Below, one piece after another: positions 7,160 to 16,449 of a stretch of DNA of 21,395 nt; position 1 is the first letter of the stretch; each line of letters begins with the position of its first letter. Under the pieces are notes generated by a model. The model was not told the DNA's origin, made no database searches, and saw only the letters and a list, made by a program, of their open reading frames with translations. The DNA is from CTSoil-075 sp964292325. Lineage in GTDB: Bacteria; Bacillota; Negativicutes; DSM-13327. Location: positions 1-21,395 of the forward strand of contig CAXYVG010000065.1 of assembly GCA_964292325.1 (NCBI GenBank), read 5' to 3'. A program made the translations under genes and the position numbers.

Positions 7160-10100
7160 ATGAGATATCTGTTTGAACCCGCAGTTCAATTGATGAATCG
7201 CCTGAAATACGTTTATAAGTTTGGGGTAATTGGCTTATTGATTGTAGTACAGGCATCTGTATTGATTTATATGCTGGTATCAGAATTGAACAAAAATATT
7301 GAGTTTGCTATGCGGGAGCAAGTCGGTATTCAATATGTTCAAGCATTGGCCGATTCACTGAATGAAGCGCAGACATATCGCAGTATTCACTATGATTTCT
7401 TCCATGGTACTAGCTCTTCAGGAGATGTGCTTGCCCAGCAAGCTAAAGTAGATGCGGCATTAGATAAAGTGCAGGTGATAGATGATCAGGTAGCTAGCCA
7501 AATGGAGACAACCTGGAAATTACAGATGCTAAGGCAAGAGTGGCTTGCTCGTAAGCAGGTTGCACTTGATGTTGGAGAAAATCAACAGGTAGCGTTTGAG
7601 TTAGATAGCCGGTGGCTTAATCAAATGAACGATTTAATACAGCATGTAGGGTATGAATCGAATTTAGCAATGGATTCTGATTTTGATACATCGTATCTAG
7701 TCGATTCTGTACTGCGCAAATTGCCTGGATTGATGGATACATTGAGTATCGTACAGGGATTAGCGATTCAGCTAGATGATGAGAAACTTTCGCCAGATAG
7801 TAAAAATCGCTTATTACAGGTTGTAGGGTTGGTGCGTTCTAGCCTAGAGCAAACAGATCACAATATACAACTAGTATTTCGGCATAATGAAACAATCAAG
7901 AGTAAATTGGGTGCATTACATACTAGTCTCACAGATGCTGTGCCGATTTTTGCCTGGAATATTGAACAAAAGACAGTGGGGCACCAGGGGTTGCCTATTC
8001 CCAAACAATTGTTGATTACCACTGGGAATCAGGCCATTCAGAATGCTGGGGCATTGCATAAGGAAGAATTGAAGGCTATAGACCAATTGCTTACTATACG
8101 AATTAATAAAAATCTACAATACAGGAATATGGTGGTTTTATTTACGGGAGGTATTCTACTATTAGTTTGTTATCTTTTCTTAGGATTTGATATGTCAGTA
8201 CGCAAAGCGGTATACCAATTAAATAACATAATGATTTGTGCAGGGAAAGGCGATTTAAACGTTCGTGGCCAGATTTTTTCTCGGGATGAGATGGGCTCTT
8301 TAACTTACGCCATTAATAATACCTTGGATTCATTGCAAAAAATGTATGAAGAAGTACAATTGTCTCATAACAAACTAGAAGTCTGGAATCAAGAATTAGA
8401 ACACAAAGTTGCAGAACGGACAGCATCTTTGCGAAGTCTTCTCGATCATGCGGGGCAAGGTTTTCTTTCTTTTGGTGAAGAACTGAGAGTTAGTGGGGAA
8501 TACAGTGCAGAGTGTGCGGCAATTTTTCATCGTGATATTGGCGGAGAGGCTGTCCAATCTTTAATTTATCCTGATGACCGAGAACAACAAACCTTTATAG
8601 AAGCTGTTATTAGAAAAATTTTGTGCGAAGAAAAAGAAGTCTTGCGGGAAACATACTTTTCCCTTTTGCCTGAGGAAATTGTATTTAATAGTAGTTATAT
8701 CAGCGTGGATTATAAAATGATTGATAATGCCACGGATCCTAGTCAACGCAAAATCATGCTGATTCTTACCGATCGTACGTTGGAAAAGGCCATGGAAGAC
8801 CAAGTGCAGGTCGAGCGAGATATCTTGGCTATGATTGTGCATGTAGTCACTCATGCAGCGGATTTTTTTGCAACGGTTAGTCGGTATACGAGCTTTTGTC
8901 AAGAAGGCATGTCAAACTTGCTCTATGAGAAAAAAGAAACCAGTGAGATACTGGCTACTTTATTTCGGATTGTTCATACTTTCAAAGGTACGTTTGGACA
9001 ATTGCGCATGGGAAATGTAATGAGAAAATTACATGAGATGGAAGGAATGCTTGATCATATTCGTTCAAATGAAATAGTTGGGTTAGAAGGTCAACTATTG
9101 GCAGAAAAGTTAAGTATCTTTACATCCGAAACCATGCTTAGCTGGTTAAATGAAGATGTAGAAATAATAAAAGATAAACTGGGAGAAGATTTTTTCCAAC
9201 GGGGAAATATGCTGGTAGTTGATAATGAACGATTATTAGAAATTGAAGAAAAAGTTCAACGTATGCTGTCTTGGAGTGAGTGTAGTTTGTTACTTCCTGA
9301 TTTAAGGCGCTTGCGGTATAAACCGGTAAAAGAATTATTGCAGTCATACCCGGAATATGTGGTTGCCTTAGCGGAGCGAAACGAAAAAACGGTTTATCCT
9401 TTTGAAATTGAAGGTGGTGAGACGCTGATTGATCCTTTGCAATATTATGATTTTATAAAATCATTAGGACATGTTTTTCGCAATTCGATTGTGCATGGGA
9501 TAGAGTCATTCACAGAGAGAGTGGAAAGTGGTAAGGATGAGATCAGTAAAATTACTTGCGAGGTTATAGAAAATCAAGCAGGAATAACCATTATTATTTC
9601 TGATGATGGACGTGGTATGGATGTAGAGCATATTCGCAATACTGCCTTAAAAAAAGGAATTTGTACTCCTAAAGAGGCTAGGATTATGACAGAGGACGAT
9701 ATGATGCAATTGATTTTTGCTGATGGTTTTTCAGGAGCCAAAGAGGTAGATGAACTAGCAGGGCGGGGTGTAGGACTTTCTGCGGTACGAACGGAGTTAG
9801 AAAAACTTGCTGGAACAGTTCGTGTGAAGACCACATTTTCCAAGGGTACACAGTTTCAATTTTTCTTACCCTTTACGCATGTAGAAGAACATGAACCCTA
9901 CTCGATTCGCCAGTTAGTTACTCCGCTAGTAAGTGCTGCAGAACTTCTTCTAAAGAAGGATACTGGTTTGCAATTACATAAGCGTACATATACAGAAGGT
10001 ACAGTTGGAGGAAAAATTAAACTTCATAAGATTACAACCTTTCTTGGTATAAGGGGACTTGCAAATGGCAGAATGGTATTGAGTGCTGATCAGGAGGTTG

Positions 10101-10363
10101 TAGAACAATTGTTAACTGAGCGTTCTGAAGAGGCAAGCGACTCATCACTTGATCGGCGGATGGAAAACCGTCTATCTCAGTATGCGAATGAAATATTTGA
10201 GCAGGCCATCAAAGAACTACCTGATTGGAGGGATTCTGTTATAACGGAAGCCTTAGTCAGTATTTTGGCAGAAGATGCTTCTGTTAAGTATCCACAATCG
10301 GAAACACCAACATGGTTACTTGATACCGATTTAGGAGAAATCACTTTAAGTTTAATTTTTTAA
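7160..10363 (+). CDS. Membrane CheA-like histidine kinase with C-terminal CheX-like domain
   Basis: 1067 residues. Layout: transmembrane helix (about 22-42), extracytoplasmic helical sensor (about 43-322), second helix (about 324-345), HAMP (about 346-398), coiled coil, PAS-like region (about 425-545), HPt domain with phosphorylatable H606 in IVHTFKG, and a CheA-style HATPase. The HATPase has N-box HVFRNSIVHGIE (771-782), DDGRGMD, GFSG and GRGVGL. The last 150 residues are not a CheW-binding P5 domain but resemble CheX: hydrophobic strands, then NRLSQYAN where CheX has (D/S)xxxExxN. The catalytic Glu is Gln (Q1007) and the Asn is kept (N1010), so this domain may bind a phosphorylated receiver without hydrolysing it well. 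With its own sensor and HAMP it would not need a chemoreceptor array. AGGAGGT precedes the ATG at 7160. Confidence 0.85.
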   Translation: MRYLFEPAVQLMNRLKYVYKFGVIGLLIVVQASVLIYMLVSELNKNIEFAMREQVGIQYVQALADSLNEAQTYRSIHYDFFHGTSSSGDVLAQQAKVDAALDKVQVIDDQVASQMETTWKLQMLRQEWLARKQVALDVGENQQVAFELDSRWLNQMNDLIQHVGYESNLAMDSDFDTSYLVDSVLRKLPGLMDTLSIVQGLAIQLDDEKLSPDSKNRLLQVVGLVRSSLEQTDHNIQLVFRHNETIKSKLGALHTSLTDAVPIFAWNIEQKTVGHQGLPIPKQLLITTGNQAIQNAGALHKEELKAIDQLLTIRINKNLQYRNMVVLFTGGILLLVCYLFLGFDMSVRKAVYQLNNIMICAGKGDLNVRGQIFSRDEMGSLTYAINNTLDSLQKMYEEVQLSHNKLEVWNQELEHKVAERTASLRSLLDHAGQGFLSFGEELRVSGEYSAECAAIFHRDIGGEAVQSLIYPDDREQQTFIEAVIRKILCEEKEVLRETYFSLLPEEIVFNSSYISVDYKMIDNATDPSQRKIMLILTDRTLEKAMEDQVQVERDILAMIVHVVTHAADFFATVSRYTSFCQEGMSNLLYEKKETSEILATLFRIVHTFKGTFGQLRMGNVMRKLHEMEGMLDHIRSNEIVGLEGQLLAEKLSIFTSETMLSWLNEDVEIIKDKLGEDFFQRGNMLVVDNERLLEIEEKVQRMLSWSECSLLLPDLRRLRYKPVKELLQSYPEYVVALAERNEKTVYPFEIEGGETLIDPLQYYDFIKSLGHVFRNSIVHGIESFTERVESGKDEISKITCEVIENQAGITIIISDDGRGMDVEHIRNTALKKGICTPKEARIMTEDDMMQLIFADGFSGAKEVDELAGRGVGLSAVRTELEKLAGTVRVKTTFSKGTQFQFFLPFTHVEEHEPYSIRQLVTPLVSAAELLLKKDTGLQLHKRTYTEGTVGGKIKLHKITTFLGIRGLANGRMVLSADQEVVEQLLTERSEEASDSSLDRRMENRLSQYANEIFEQAIKELPDWRDSVITEALVSILAEDASVKYPQSETPTWLLDTDLGEITLSLIF

Positions 10364-10408
10364 TAAGTGTTACAAAATAGAATGTTAAGAAGGGAAGGGA
10401 AAGTTAAC

Positions 10409-10792
10409 ATGGCACGAATTATGATTGTTGATGATGCATTAATGATGAGGATGACATTGCGTAAAATTCTTGAAAAAGCGGGACATGAGATTGTTGGTGA
10501 AGCAATAAATGGGGAACAAGCTATTTTAAATTATCCCCAATGCCAGCCTGACTTAGTAACTATGGATATCACTATGCCAGGGCTGGGGGGGATTGAAACT
10601 ATTAAGCGTATTATTGAATCGAATCCAGCAGCAAATATTGTGGTCATAAGTGCATTAAGTCAAAAAAGATTTGTTTTTGATGCTTTGCAGAATGGGGCTA
10701 AAAACTATGTTTCAAAACCAATTATGGAGGATAAATTGTTGCCTATTATTGATCTGGTATTAGAGCAGAATAGCTTGGTGGGAGCAAACTAA
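10409..10792 (+). CDS. CheY-like single-domain response regulator, second copy
   Basis: A 127-residue receiver with D8/D9, phosphoacceptor D53 (TMDITMPG), a serine at the switch position (VISALS) and lysine in SKPIM. It begins ARIMIVDD like typical CheY. The ATG at 10409 has AAGGGAAAG upstream; an in-frame TTG at 10367 would add 14 atypical residues. It starts 45 bases after the kinase gene and is the likely direct phosphoacceptor of its HPt domain. It is clearly different from the first receiver, so the kinase may feed two receivers. A following phosphatase-type gene parallels the arrangement at the front of the operon. Confidence 0.9.
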   Translation: MARIMIVDDALMMRMTLRKILEKAGHEIVGEAINGEQAILNYPQCQPDLVTMDITMPGLGGIETIKRIIESNPAANIVVISALSQKRFVFDALQNGAKNYVSKPIMEDKLLPIIDLVLEQNSLVGAN

Positions 10793-10832
10793 CGTTAGGT
10801 AAGAATAAGGTAATTGGAAAAGGAGCGATACG

Positions 10833-11702
10833 ATGTTGAATCAATATTTTGGACAATATTTATTGAATAAAGGAATTCTTACTCCTGTTCAGCTTCGCGA
10901 GGTGCTTCACCATGAACAGATGGTGAAGGTGAAACTCGGGGTTCTCGCTGTTAACGCGGGGTTAATGACTGCGGCGCAAGTAGAAGAGGTTCATGATCTA
11001 CAGTGGAAAAAGGATCAAAAATTTGGAACATTAGCTGTGCAGCAAGGATATCTTACTAGTGAGCAAGTAGATCAATTGTTGGAATCGCAGCAGGGTGGAC
11101 ATCTTACCATCATGCAAGCCATAATCGACAAGGGAAATATGACACTGGCTGCCATAGAGAAAGCATTAACAAATTTTCGTGAGGAATATGGCATAAGAGA
11201 TAGATTGCATGATACAGATGCTACTCATGAGGTTATTAAGAAGTTGGTAGACTTTTCTGCAGCAGGTGATAAAGGTGATTTATTGTATAATTATATAGGA
11301 TTAGTACAACGAAATATTATCAGATTCTTAAATGATACGTCATTTATTTTTGAGCAGATTGTTGAAGGTGAGCAAACTCCTATATGGCTTGTTACGCAAC
11401 AGATTGTTGGTGACATATCCTTGTCAACAGGATTAATCATGGATGACGCTGTATTACTGGAACTTGCCAGTCGCTTTTATGGAGAGAAACTTCCGATTGT
11501 CAATGAATTGGCATTAGATAGTGTAGGTGAATTTCTAAATGTCCATAATGGTATCTTTTGCAGTTCCTTATCGGACTCGCAAGTTGTGGCTGATTTGCAA
11601 CCACCATCTGTCAAACAAATCGATAACTCACTCGCATTATCAAATTATCGTGTAACCATAGGTACTTCCTTTGGTGCGTTTACCATTATATTTTCATTAT
11701 AA
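10833..11702 (+). CDS. Protein with MshEN/GspE_N-like repeats and CheX-like phosphatase domain
   Basis: 289 residues, soluble. The first 115 residues hold three good copies and one poor copy of a motif of about 25 residues, (F/L)GxLAVxxGxLTxxQVxxxxxxQ, starting near 6, 35, 64 and 92. This resembles the N-terminal domain of GspE/MshE ATPases, some of which bind c-di-GMP, although the leading Arg of the classical motif is Tyr or Lys here. Residues about 150-289 are CheX/CheC-like, with D229-SVG-E233-FL-N236 exactly matching (D/S)xxxExxN, so phosphatase chemistry is plausible. AAAGGAGCGATACG precedes the ATG. It is the last gene of the operon, 40 bases after the second receiver, which is the obvious substrate. 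A c-di-GMP-controlled phosphatase is inference. Confidence 0.75.
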   Translation: MLNQYFGQYLLNKGILTPVQLREVLHHEQMVKVKLGVLAVNAGLMTAAQVEEVHDLQWKKDQKFGTLAVQQGYLTSEQVDQLLESQQGGHLTIMQAIIDKGNMTLAAIEKALTNFREEYGIRDRLHDTDATHEVIKKLVDFSAAGDKGDLLYNYIGLVQRNIIRFLNDTSFIFEQIVEGEQTPIWLVTQQIVGDISLSTGLIMDDAVLLELASRFYGEKLPIVNELALDSVGEFLNVHNGIFCSSLSDSQVVADLQPPSVKQIDNSLALSNYRVTIGTSFGAFTIIFSL

Positions 11703-11719
11703 GAATAGTTCGTTGTCCC

Positions 11720-13018
11720 TTAATTATGAAGAGTGATTGCTTTACCTTCGCTACAACTAATGATTTTAGTAGCGTTATTGATCTTTGTATGCAGATCGAC
11801 CTTCCCGCCCCACAGTTCAGCAACATATTTGACTGTTTCCTGGGCGTAATGTAACTCTAATTCGCGATTATCATAGATGTGCTCCAAAACTAACGTATCT
11901 TTTTCTACGGATAATGGTTCAACGATTGGTATACCACCCAGACCAACCGATTGAGCCAAATTATTTCGTACCGTTTTCCAACCATCTTCATTGGATACTT
12001 CTGTAACAACAATATGGTCACCTAGTATATCATAGGAGAACAAATTTAGCTCCGCGCATAATTGCTGGTTTAAATGGCGACGTATGAAGGAATCATCTCG
12101 ATCCTCAGAACGTATCGCCATAATTTTTTCTCGCCCACCGGGCTGTTTATCTAGGTATTCAAAAATTTTAAAACCTATAAAATAGGGGTTTATTCTTCCT
12201 TGATGAGGACAAACTACCAGATTGTGACGTTTCAAGAATTCTAAGTGGAGGCCCTGAGGTAAGTCGAGTTGGTTTAACAACTGATAATGCCAGTAGCTGG
12301 CCCATCCCTCATTCATAATTTTGGTTTCAATTTGGGGAAGAAAATAAATACTTTCTTTCCGTACCATATGGATCAAATCGCGTTCCCATTCACTTAGCTT
12401 ACCGTGTTCGGCGAGATAAGCCAATAGATCCGCTGGTAAGCGCTTTGGCACGGCTTGGTCTTCTTCCTCAGTACGCTTTGTTTTATCGGGGTGTTTGATT
12501 TCACCATGACGATTTATCTGAAATTTAAGTCCGTGAGCAGCATCTAAAATACGTTCTACCTTTTCAGGGCCAATACTTGGATCTTGTATATATTCTCTTA
12601 TACGATTGGCATGGGCTTGAAACATGTCAATTTCCATATCAGCTCGTGTATCACGTTTAAATAGGCGATTATTCTTAAAAAAATCATTATGTCCATATAC
12701 ATGGGCAATGGTTAAGATCTGAGTAAGCAAGGTATTATCTTGCATCAGATAAGCGATACAAGGATTGGAATTAATCACCAATTCATAAGGCAACCCAACC
12801 AAATTGTATTGATAAAAACTTTTTTGTTTTTCATATGCTTTACCAAAACTCCAATGTGGATAATGAGAGGGCATACCTAAATATGCTTCATAGCACAACA
12901 TATCTTCATAGCTACAAATTTCAAAGTGCTGCTCAAAGCAGTCTAGACCTATAGCTCTTACCAGTTTCTCAATTTTACTATTCCAGTATTCTAATTCGTT
13001 AATACTATAGTCTACCAT
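11720..13018 (-). CDS. spoVR: SpoVR family protein
   Basis: 432 residues. The sequence follows SpoVR/YcgB closely, including HYPHWSFGKAYEKQK, the segment ELVINSNPCIAYLMQDN, IAHVYGHNDFFKNN, and MNEGWASYWHYQLL. SpoVR is needed for normal spore cortex formation in Bacillus; its biochemical activity is not firmly established, and in Gram-negative bacteria the same gene travels with prkA/yeaG and yeaH. Here it is the third gene after prkA and yhbH, overlapping the latter by 14 bases, with GGAGGG upstream of its ATG. Its 3' end faces the signalling operon across only 17 bases with no obvious hairpin between them. Confidence 0.93.
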   Translation of the reverse strand: MVDYSINELEYWNSKIEKLVRAIGLDCFEQHFEICSYEDMLCYEAYLGMPSHYPHWSFGKAYEKQKSFYQYNLVGLPYELVINSNPCIAYLMQDNTLLTQILTIAHVYGHNDFFKNNRLFKRDTRADMEIDMFQAHANRIREYIQDPSIGPEKVERILDAAHGLKFQINRHGEIKHPDKTKRTEEEDQAVPKRLPADLLAYLAEHGKLSEWERDLIHMVRKESIYFLPQIETKIMNEGWASYWHYQLLNQLDLPQGLHLEFLKRHNLVVCPHQGRINPYFIGFKIFEYLDKQPGGREKIMAIRSEDRDDSFIRRHLNQQLCAELNLFSYDILGDHIVVTEVSNEDGWKTVRNNLAQSVGLGGIPIVEPLSVEKDTLVLEHIYDNRELELHYAQETVKYVAELWGGKVDLHTKINNATKIISCSEGKAITLHN

Positions 13019-14195
13019 CAGTGATCCCTCCGGGAGCCGATTCTTTATCTAAAATTTTCTTAAATGCTGGCCAAATATCGGTTTTGCTATTCATAGTTAC
13101 CATAACAAAATTATCTAGATTGAGGAACTTATCATATTGTTTACGCATGGAGCTTGCATACATTGTGTTCGTATTAATTTCAGCATACCCAAATAGATTG
13201 CTGATATCACAAAGTTGCTCTACCAAAGCGACAGCTTTACTATTATCATTACTCCAGTTATCACCGTCCGAACAATGAAATATATAAATATTCCAAACTG
13301 CTGGATTATATCGCTGTTCAATGATCTCCAGCGCTTTTTCATAACCGCTGCTAATATAAGTTCCGCCTGTCTCACCGCGGTGAAAAAAATCTTCTTCATT
13401 TACTTCGTGGGCTACAGTCGTATGGGCGATAAATGCTACTTCAACGTGCTCATACTTCCAGCGAATAAACTGGTACAGTAGAAAATAAAAGCTACGAGCC
13501 AAATATTTTTTAGTTTGATCCATTGATCCGGAGGTATCCATAATGCAAAGAATGATTGCATTGGCCTGTCTGCGCATATCTTCTTTAATGCGACTATAAC
13601 GGAGGTCATTCTCATGAAACGGTGTGCGATCAGAAAGAGGATCGGCTTCCATGTCTTCTTGATCTCGTTTAATTGTTTGTCTTCGTTTAAGCTTTTCAAT
13701 CATTGTTCTTTTCTTATTTAAACGGGGCTGAATACCTTTAATCTGGAAGCCTGAGCGTTTACACTTATATTCTAATTCAATTTGGGCAAACTTTTTTCGT
13801 TCGAAGTCTGGTAGCTGCAAATCTTCAAAAAGATAGTTTGTTAGTTCTTCTAATGTGATTTCCGTCTCATAAATTTCTTCACCAGGATGATTGCCCGCTT
13901 GTCCTGATCCTGATTCTTGTCGGCTCTGATTCTTGCCGATAACTTGACCTTTTTCTTCATTACCTGACCCTGCGCCTGTACCACCTGTGTTTTTTCCGTA
14001 GATAAATTGATATTCTTTAATACCCTTAATAGGGATTTTTATCTTTTTGTCCTTACTTTGCCCAATGATACTTTCTTCGGCAATGATATCACCCAAGTTT
14101 TTTTTTATGTTCTCCTCTACCAACTGGCGGTGTCTTTTCCGATCCCATGCGGAACGGTCGGAATGCCCCATAGTTCTATCCTTAAAAATCGCCAA
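13005..14195 (-). CDS. yhbH: YhbH/YeaH family protein (DUF444, vWA-like)
   Basis: 396 residues. A basic, low-complexity N-terminal half (Gly/Ser/Gln-rich at about 68-104) precedes a vWA-like domain with the metal-binding motif DTSGSM at 220-225, a later GGTYISSG threonine and CSDGDNW. These are the hallmarks of the DUF444 family, which is made during sporulation in Bacillus and in stress in enterics together with the PrkA kinase. The exact role is unknown; a scaffold or kinase partner is commonly supposed. The start is TTG, chosen because AGGGAGGT lies 8 bases upstream and the family begins AIFKDR; an ATG at codon 9 is possible. It is 30 bases downstream of prkA and overlaps spoVR. Confidence 0.92.
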   Translation of the reverse strand: MAIFKDRTMGHSDRSAWDRKRHRQLVEENIKKNLGDIIAEESIIGQSKDKKIKIPIKGIKEYQFIYGKNTGGTGAGSGNEEKGQVIGKNQSRQESGSGQAGNHPGEEIYETEITLEELTNYLFEDLQLPDFERKKFAQIELEYKCKRSGFQIKGIQPRLNKKRTMIEKLKRRQTIKRDQEDMEADPLSDRTPFHENDLRYSRIKEDMRRQANAIILCIMDTSGSMDQTKKYLARSFYFLLYQFIRWKYEHVEVAFIAHTTVAHEVNEEDFFHRGETGGTYISSGYEKALEIIEQRYNPAVWNIYIFHCSDGDNWSNDNSKAVALVEQLCDISNLFGYAEINTNTMYASSMRKQYDKFLNLDNFVMVTMNSKTDIWPAFKKILDKESAPGGITDGRL

Positions 14196-14225
14196 TGTCT
14201 ATTACCTCCCTAAAAGCGAAGCAGT

Positions 14226-16154
14226 CTAGTCCTTCCAAAGATTATTGGCCGCATATTTTAAGATGACATTACAGCAATGCTCACAATAGCCGTTACACTT
14301 CATTTGTTCTTCCATGACGTTATACTTAGTATCCTGTTCGTCATCTCGCACCCTAGCTTTGGTGATAATACGGGATAGCTCTTTGACGGAGGCCGTTAGC
14401 TTCTTTTCAATGGCTTCTTTTAGTGGTTCATAGCTTTGGTAATCAATTTTGCCGCCATTACGTAGTACAGAAAACATATAAGCAGTAACATCCTGACGAA
14501 AACCACGTGCTGATGCAGATAAAATGCCAACTTGCTCTTCGATTGACTGAAGGAACTTAATGTCAGGTTCGAGTTCTTCTCCAGTATTCTTATCTTTTAT
14601 CTTAGTGGAGTTAGCAAACGCTTCAGCATGATCTAAATAATTATTAAACAAGCTTTCCGCCTGTTCACGATAACCGTGTATAAAGGCACGTGTAATTTCT
14701 TTTTCAAGAATGCTATGATATTCTTTTTTAATTGTATATTGTAAAAAGCCTAAATAGCGTTTTTTATCATCCTCAGCGATGGATATTTCCTTCACTGCTT
14801 TGATCAAATTATCGATGATACTGATAGGGTTGATACAATTATTCTCTGATTCGGATAAAGCGACGTCGATCGCCTTCATGATAAAACGGGTGGAAATGCC
14901 AACCATGCCTTCGCGGGTTGCTTCATCGCGCAGCTCTGAGATATCGAGCTTCTTAGTGGAACCTCTTTCGACGATTTCTTCACCGTTATATATTTTTAAT
15001 TTTGTTAGGGCATCGACCTTAGAGGATGGCGCTAACCGGGTTAATATAGCAAACATGGAAGCCATTTCAATCGTATGCGGAGCAATGTGAGCCTCAAAAC
15101 TACTATTTTTTAAAATTTTCTGGTAAATTTTTATTTCTTCATCCAGTTCTAAACAATAGGGTACCTCGATTTTAACAATTCTATCTAGAATCGCTTCATT
15201 TGTATGATCGGATTTGAATTTATTCCATTCTGCTTCATTCGAGTGAGCTAAAATCACGCCATCAAAATAAATCATTGGTCCTTTGCCGGGCGATGTTATC
15301 GATTTTTCTTGCGTCGCAGTAATCATATTATGCAAATATTCAACATCATTTTTAAACACTTCAATAAACTCAACCAAACCTCGATTCCCTACATTGAAAG
15401 CTCCGTTTAGCGACAATACCCTAGGATCATCTTCAGCGTATAGATCCATTTTCGAAATGTCTACAGAGCCAATCAGGACAGATGTATCTTGGTTATTTGG
15501 GTCAACTGGTGGAACGACACCGATTCCTTTGCGGGAACGGGTGGAAAAATCAGAAGTTGTTATGGGGAATTTCTCAAATTCACCGTGATATTCATTTTTT
15601 AAGCGATAGCGACAAATGGGGCAAAGATCACCTTCAATTTTTACTCCTAATAATTGTTCAAATTCGGGCCGGAGATGTTTAGGAATTAGGTGTAGTGGTT
15701 CTTCTCGCATTGGACAATCTTTAATTACATAAATAGGGGGACTCATTTCTAGTGCTCGTTTTAAAGACTCCATAATCGAAGACTTGCCAGCTCCTACTGG
15801 TCCGACAAAATACAGCACCTGGCGGGATTCTTCACCTTTCATGCCCGCTGAATGAAAATAGCGCATGATTTTCATGATTGTTTTGTCGATACCATAAAAA
15901 TCTTTTGTAAAGTAGGTATAACGTTTCAATACATCATTACCGTAAATTCTTTTTAAGCGAGGATGTTCTTCCGTCTTGATTGTTTCCACACGATTAGCAA
16001 TCAGTAGTTCATACATACGCTGATGTGCTAATACTGAAATTTTTGGATTTTCCTTGACTAGAGCTAGGTAATCAAGAAGTAAACCATTAAATTGGTATTT
16101 TTTTTTGACCTCCCGATCCTTTTTTATCAGACCATCAAAATCAAAACTAGCCAT
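14226..16154 (-). CDS. prkA: PrkA family serine protein kinase
   Basis: 642 residues, close to the usual 630-645. An AAA-like ATPase domain carries the Walker A motif GPVGAGKS (118-125), and the family motif CPIC lies at 178-181. The C-terminal third corresponds to the PrkA domain. The C-terminal tail has CNGYCEHCC, a cysteine cluster that could bind metal. PrkA/YeaG is described as a serine kinase in sporulation (Bacillus) or stress adaptation (E. coli); an AAA+ protease-like activity has also been proposed, so the mechanism is unsettled. GGAGAGGAG precedes the ATG. It is the first gene of the prkA-yhbH-spoVR operon. No clear sigma-E or sigma-A promoter could be fixed by eye upstream. Confidence 0.94.
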   Translation of the reverse strand: MASFDFDGLIKKDREVKKKYQFNGLLLDYLALVKENPKISVLAHQRMYELLIANRVETIKTEEHPRLKRIYGNDVLKRYTYFTKDFYGIDKTIMKIMRYFHSAGMKGEESRQVLYFVGPVGAGKSSIMESLKRALEMSPPIYVIKDCPMREEPLHLIPKHLRPEFEQLLGVKIEGDLCPICRYRLKNEYHGEFEKFPITTSDFSTRSRKGIGVVPPVDPNNQDTSVLIGSVDISKMDLYAEDDPRVLSLNGAFNVGNRGLVEFIEVFKNDVEYLHNMITATQEKSITSPGKGPMIYFDGVILAHSNEAEWNKFKSDHTNEAILDRIVKIEVPYCLELDEEIKIYQKILKNSSFEAHIAPHTIEMASMFAILTRLAPSSKVDALTKLKIYNGEEIVERGSTKKLDISELRDEATREGMVGISTRFIMKAIDVALSESENNCINPISIIDNLIKAVKEISIAEDDKKRYLGFLQYTIKKEYHSILEKEITRAFIHGYREQAESLFNNYLDHAEAFANSTKIKDKNTGEELEPDIKFLQSIEEQVGILSASARGFRQDVTAYMFSVLRNGGKIDYQSYEPLKEAIEKKLTASVKELSRIITKARVRDDEQDTKYNVMEEQMKCNGYCEHCCNVILKYAANNLWKD

Positions 16155-16449
16155 ATAATCGCTCCTCTCCTTAAGAATTAATAGTAATAGATATATTTAG
16201 TTGCAAGTAATGTATTGATTGTGAATGTCATACTCTTTCTATCATGCTCATAATAGAACTATGTAATATCTTTTATGCAACTCATACATGATCAATCCAT
16301 TCCAGAGGTTGTTTAGGGAAAAATTATATATTAATAGATATGCAATCTCTTACAAAGAATATCACTCTAATTTTAAAAAATGTGGGGACAGAGAGTTCAC
16401 ACTTTTGTTACATTTATTTCATGCTTTTACCGTATTTCATATATATACT

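Noticed and set aside
5138..11702. Reading the cluster as an ordinary chemotaxis operon
   Set aside because: CheW, CheR, CheB, CheD and methyl-accepting receptors are absent, and the kinase carries its own membrane sensor and lacks a CheW-docking domain.
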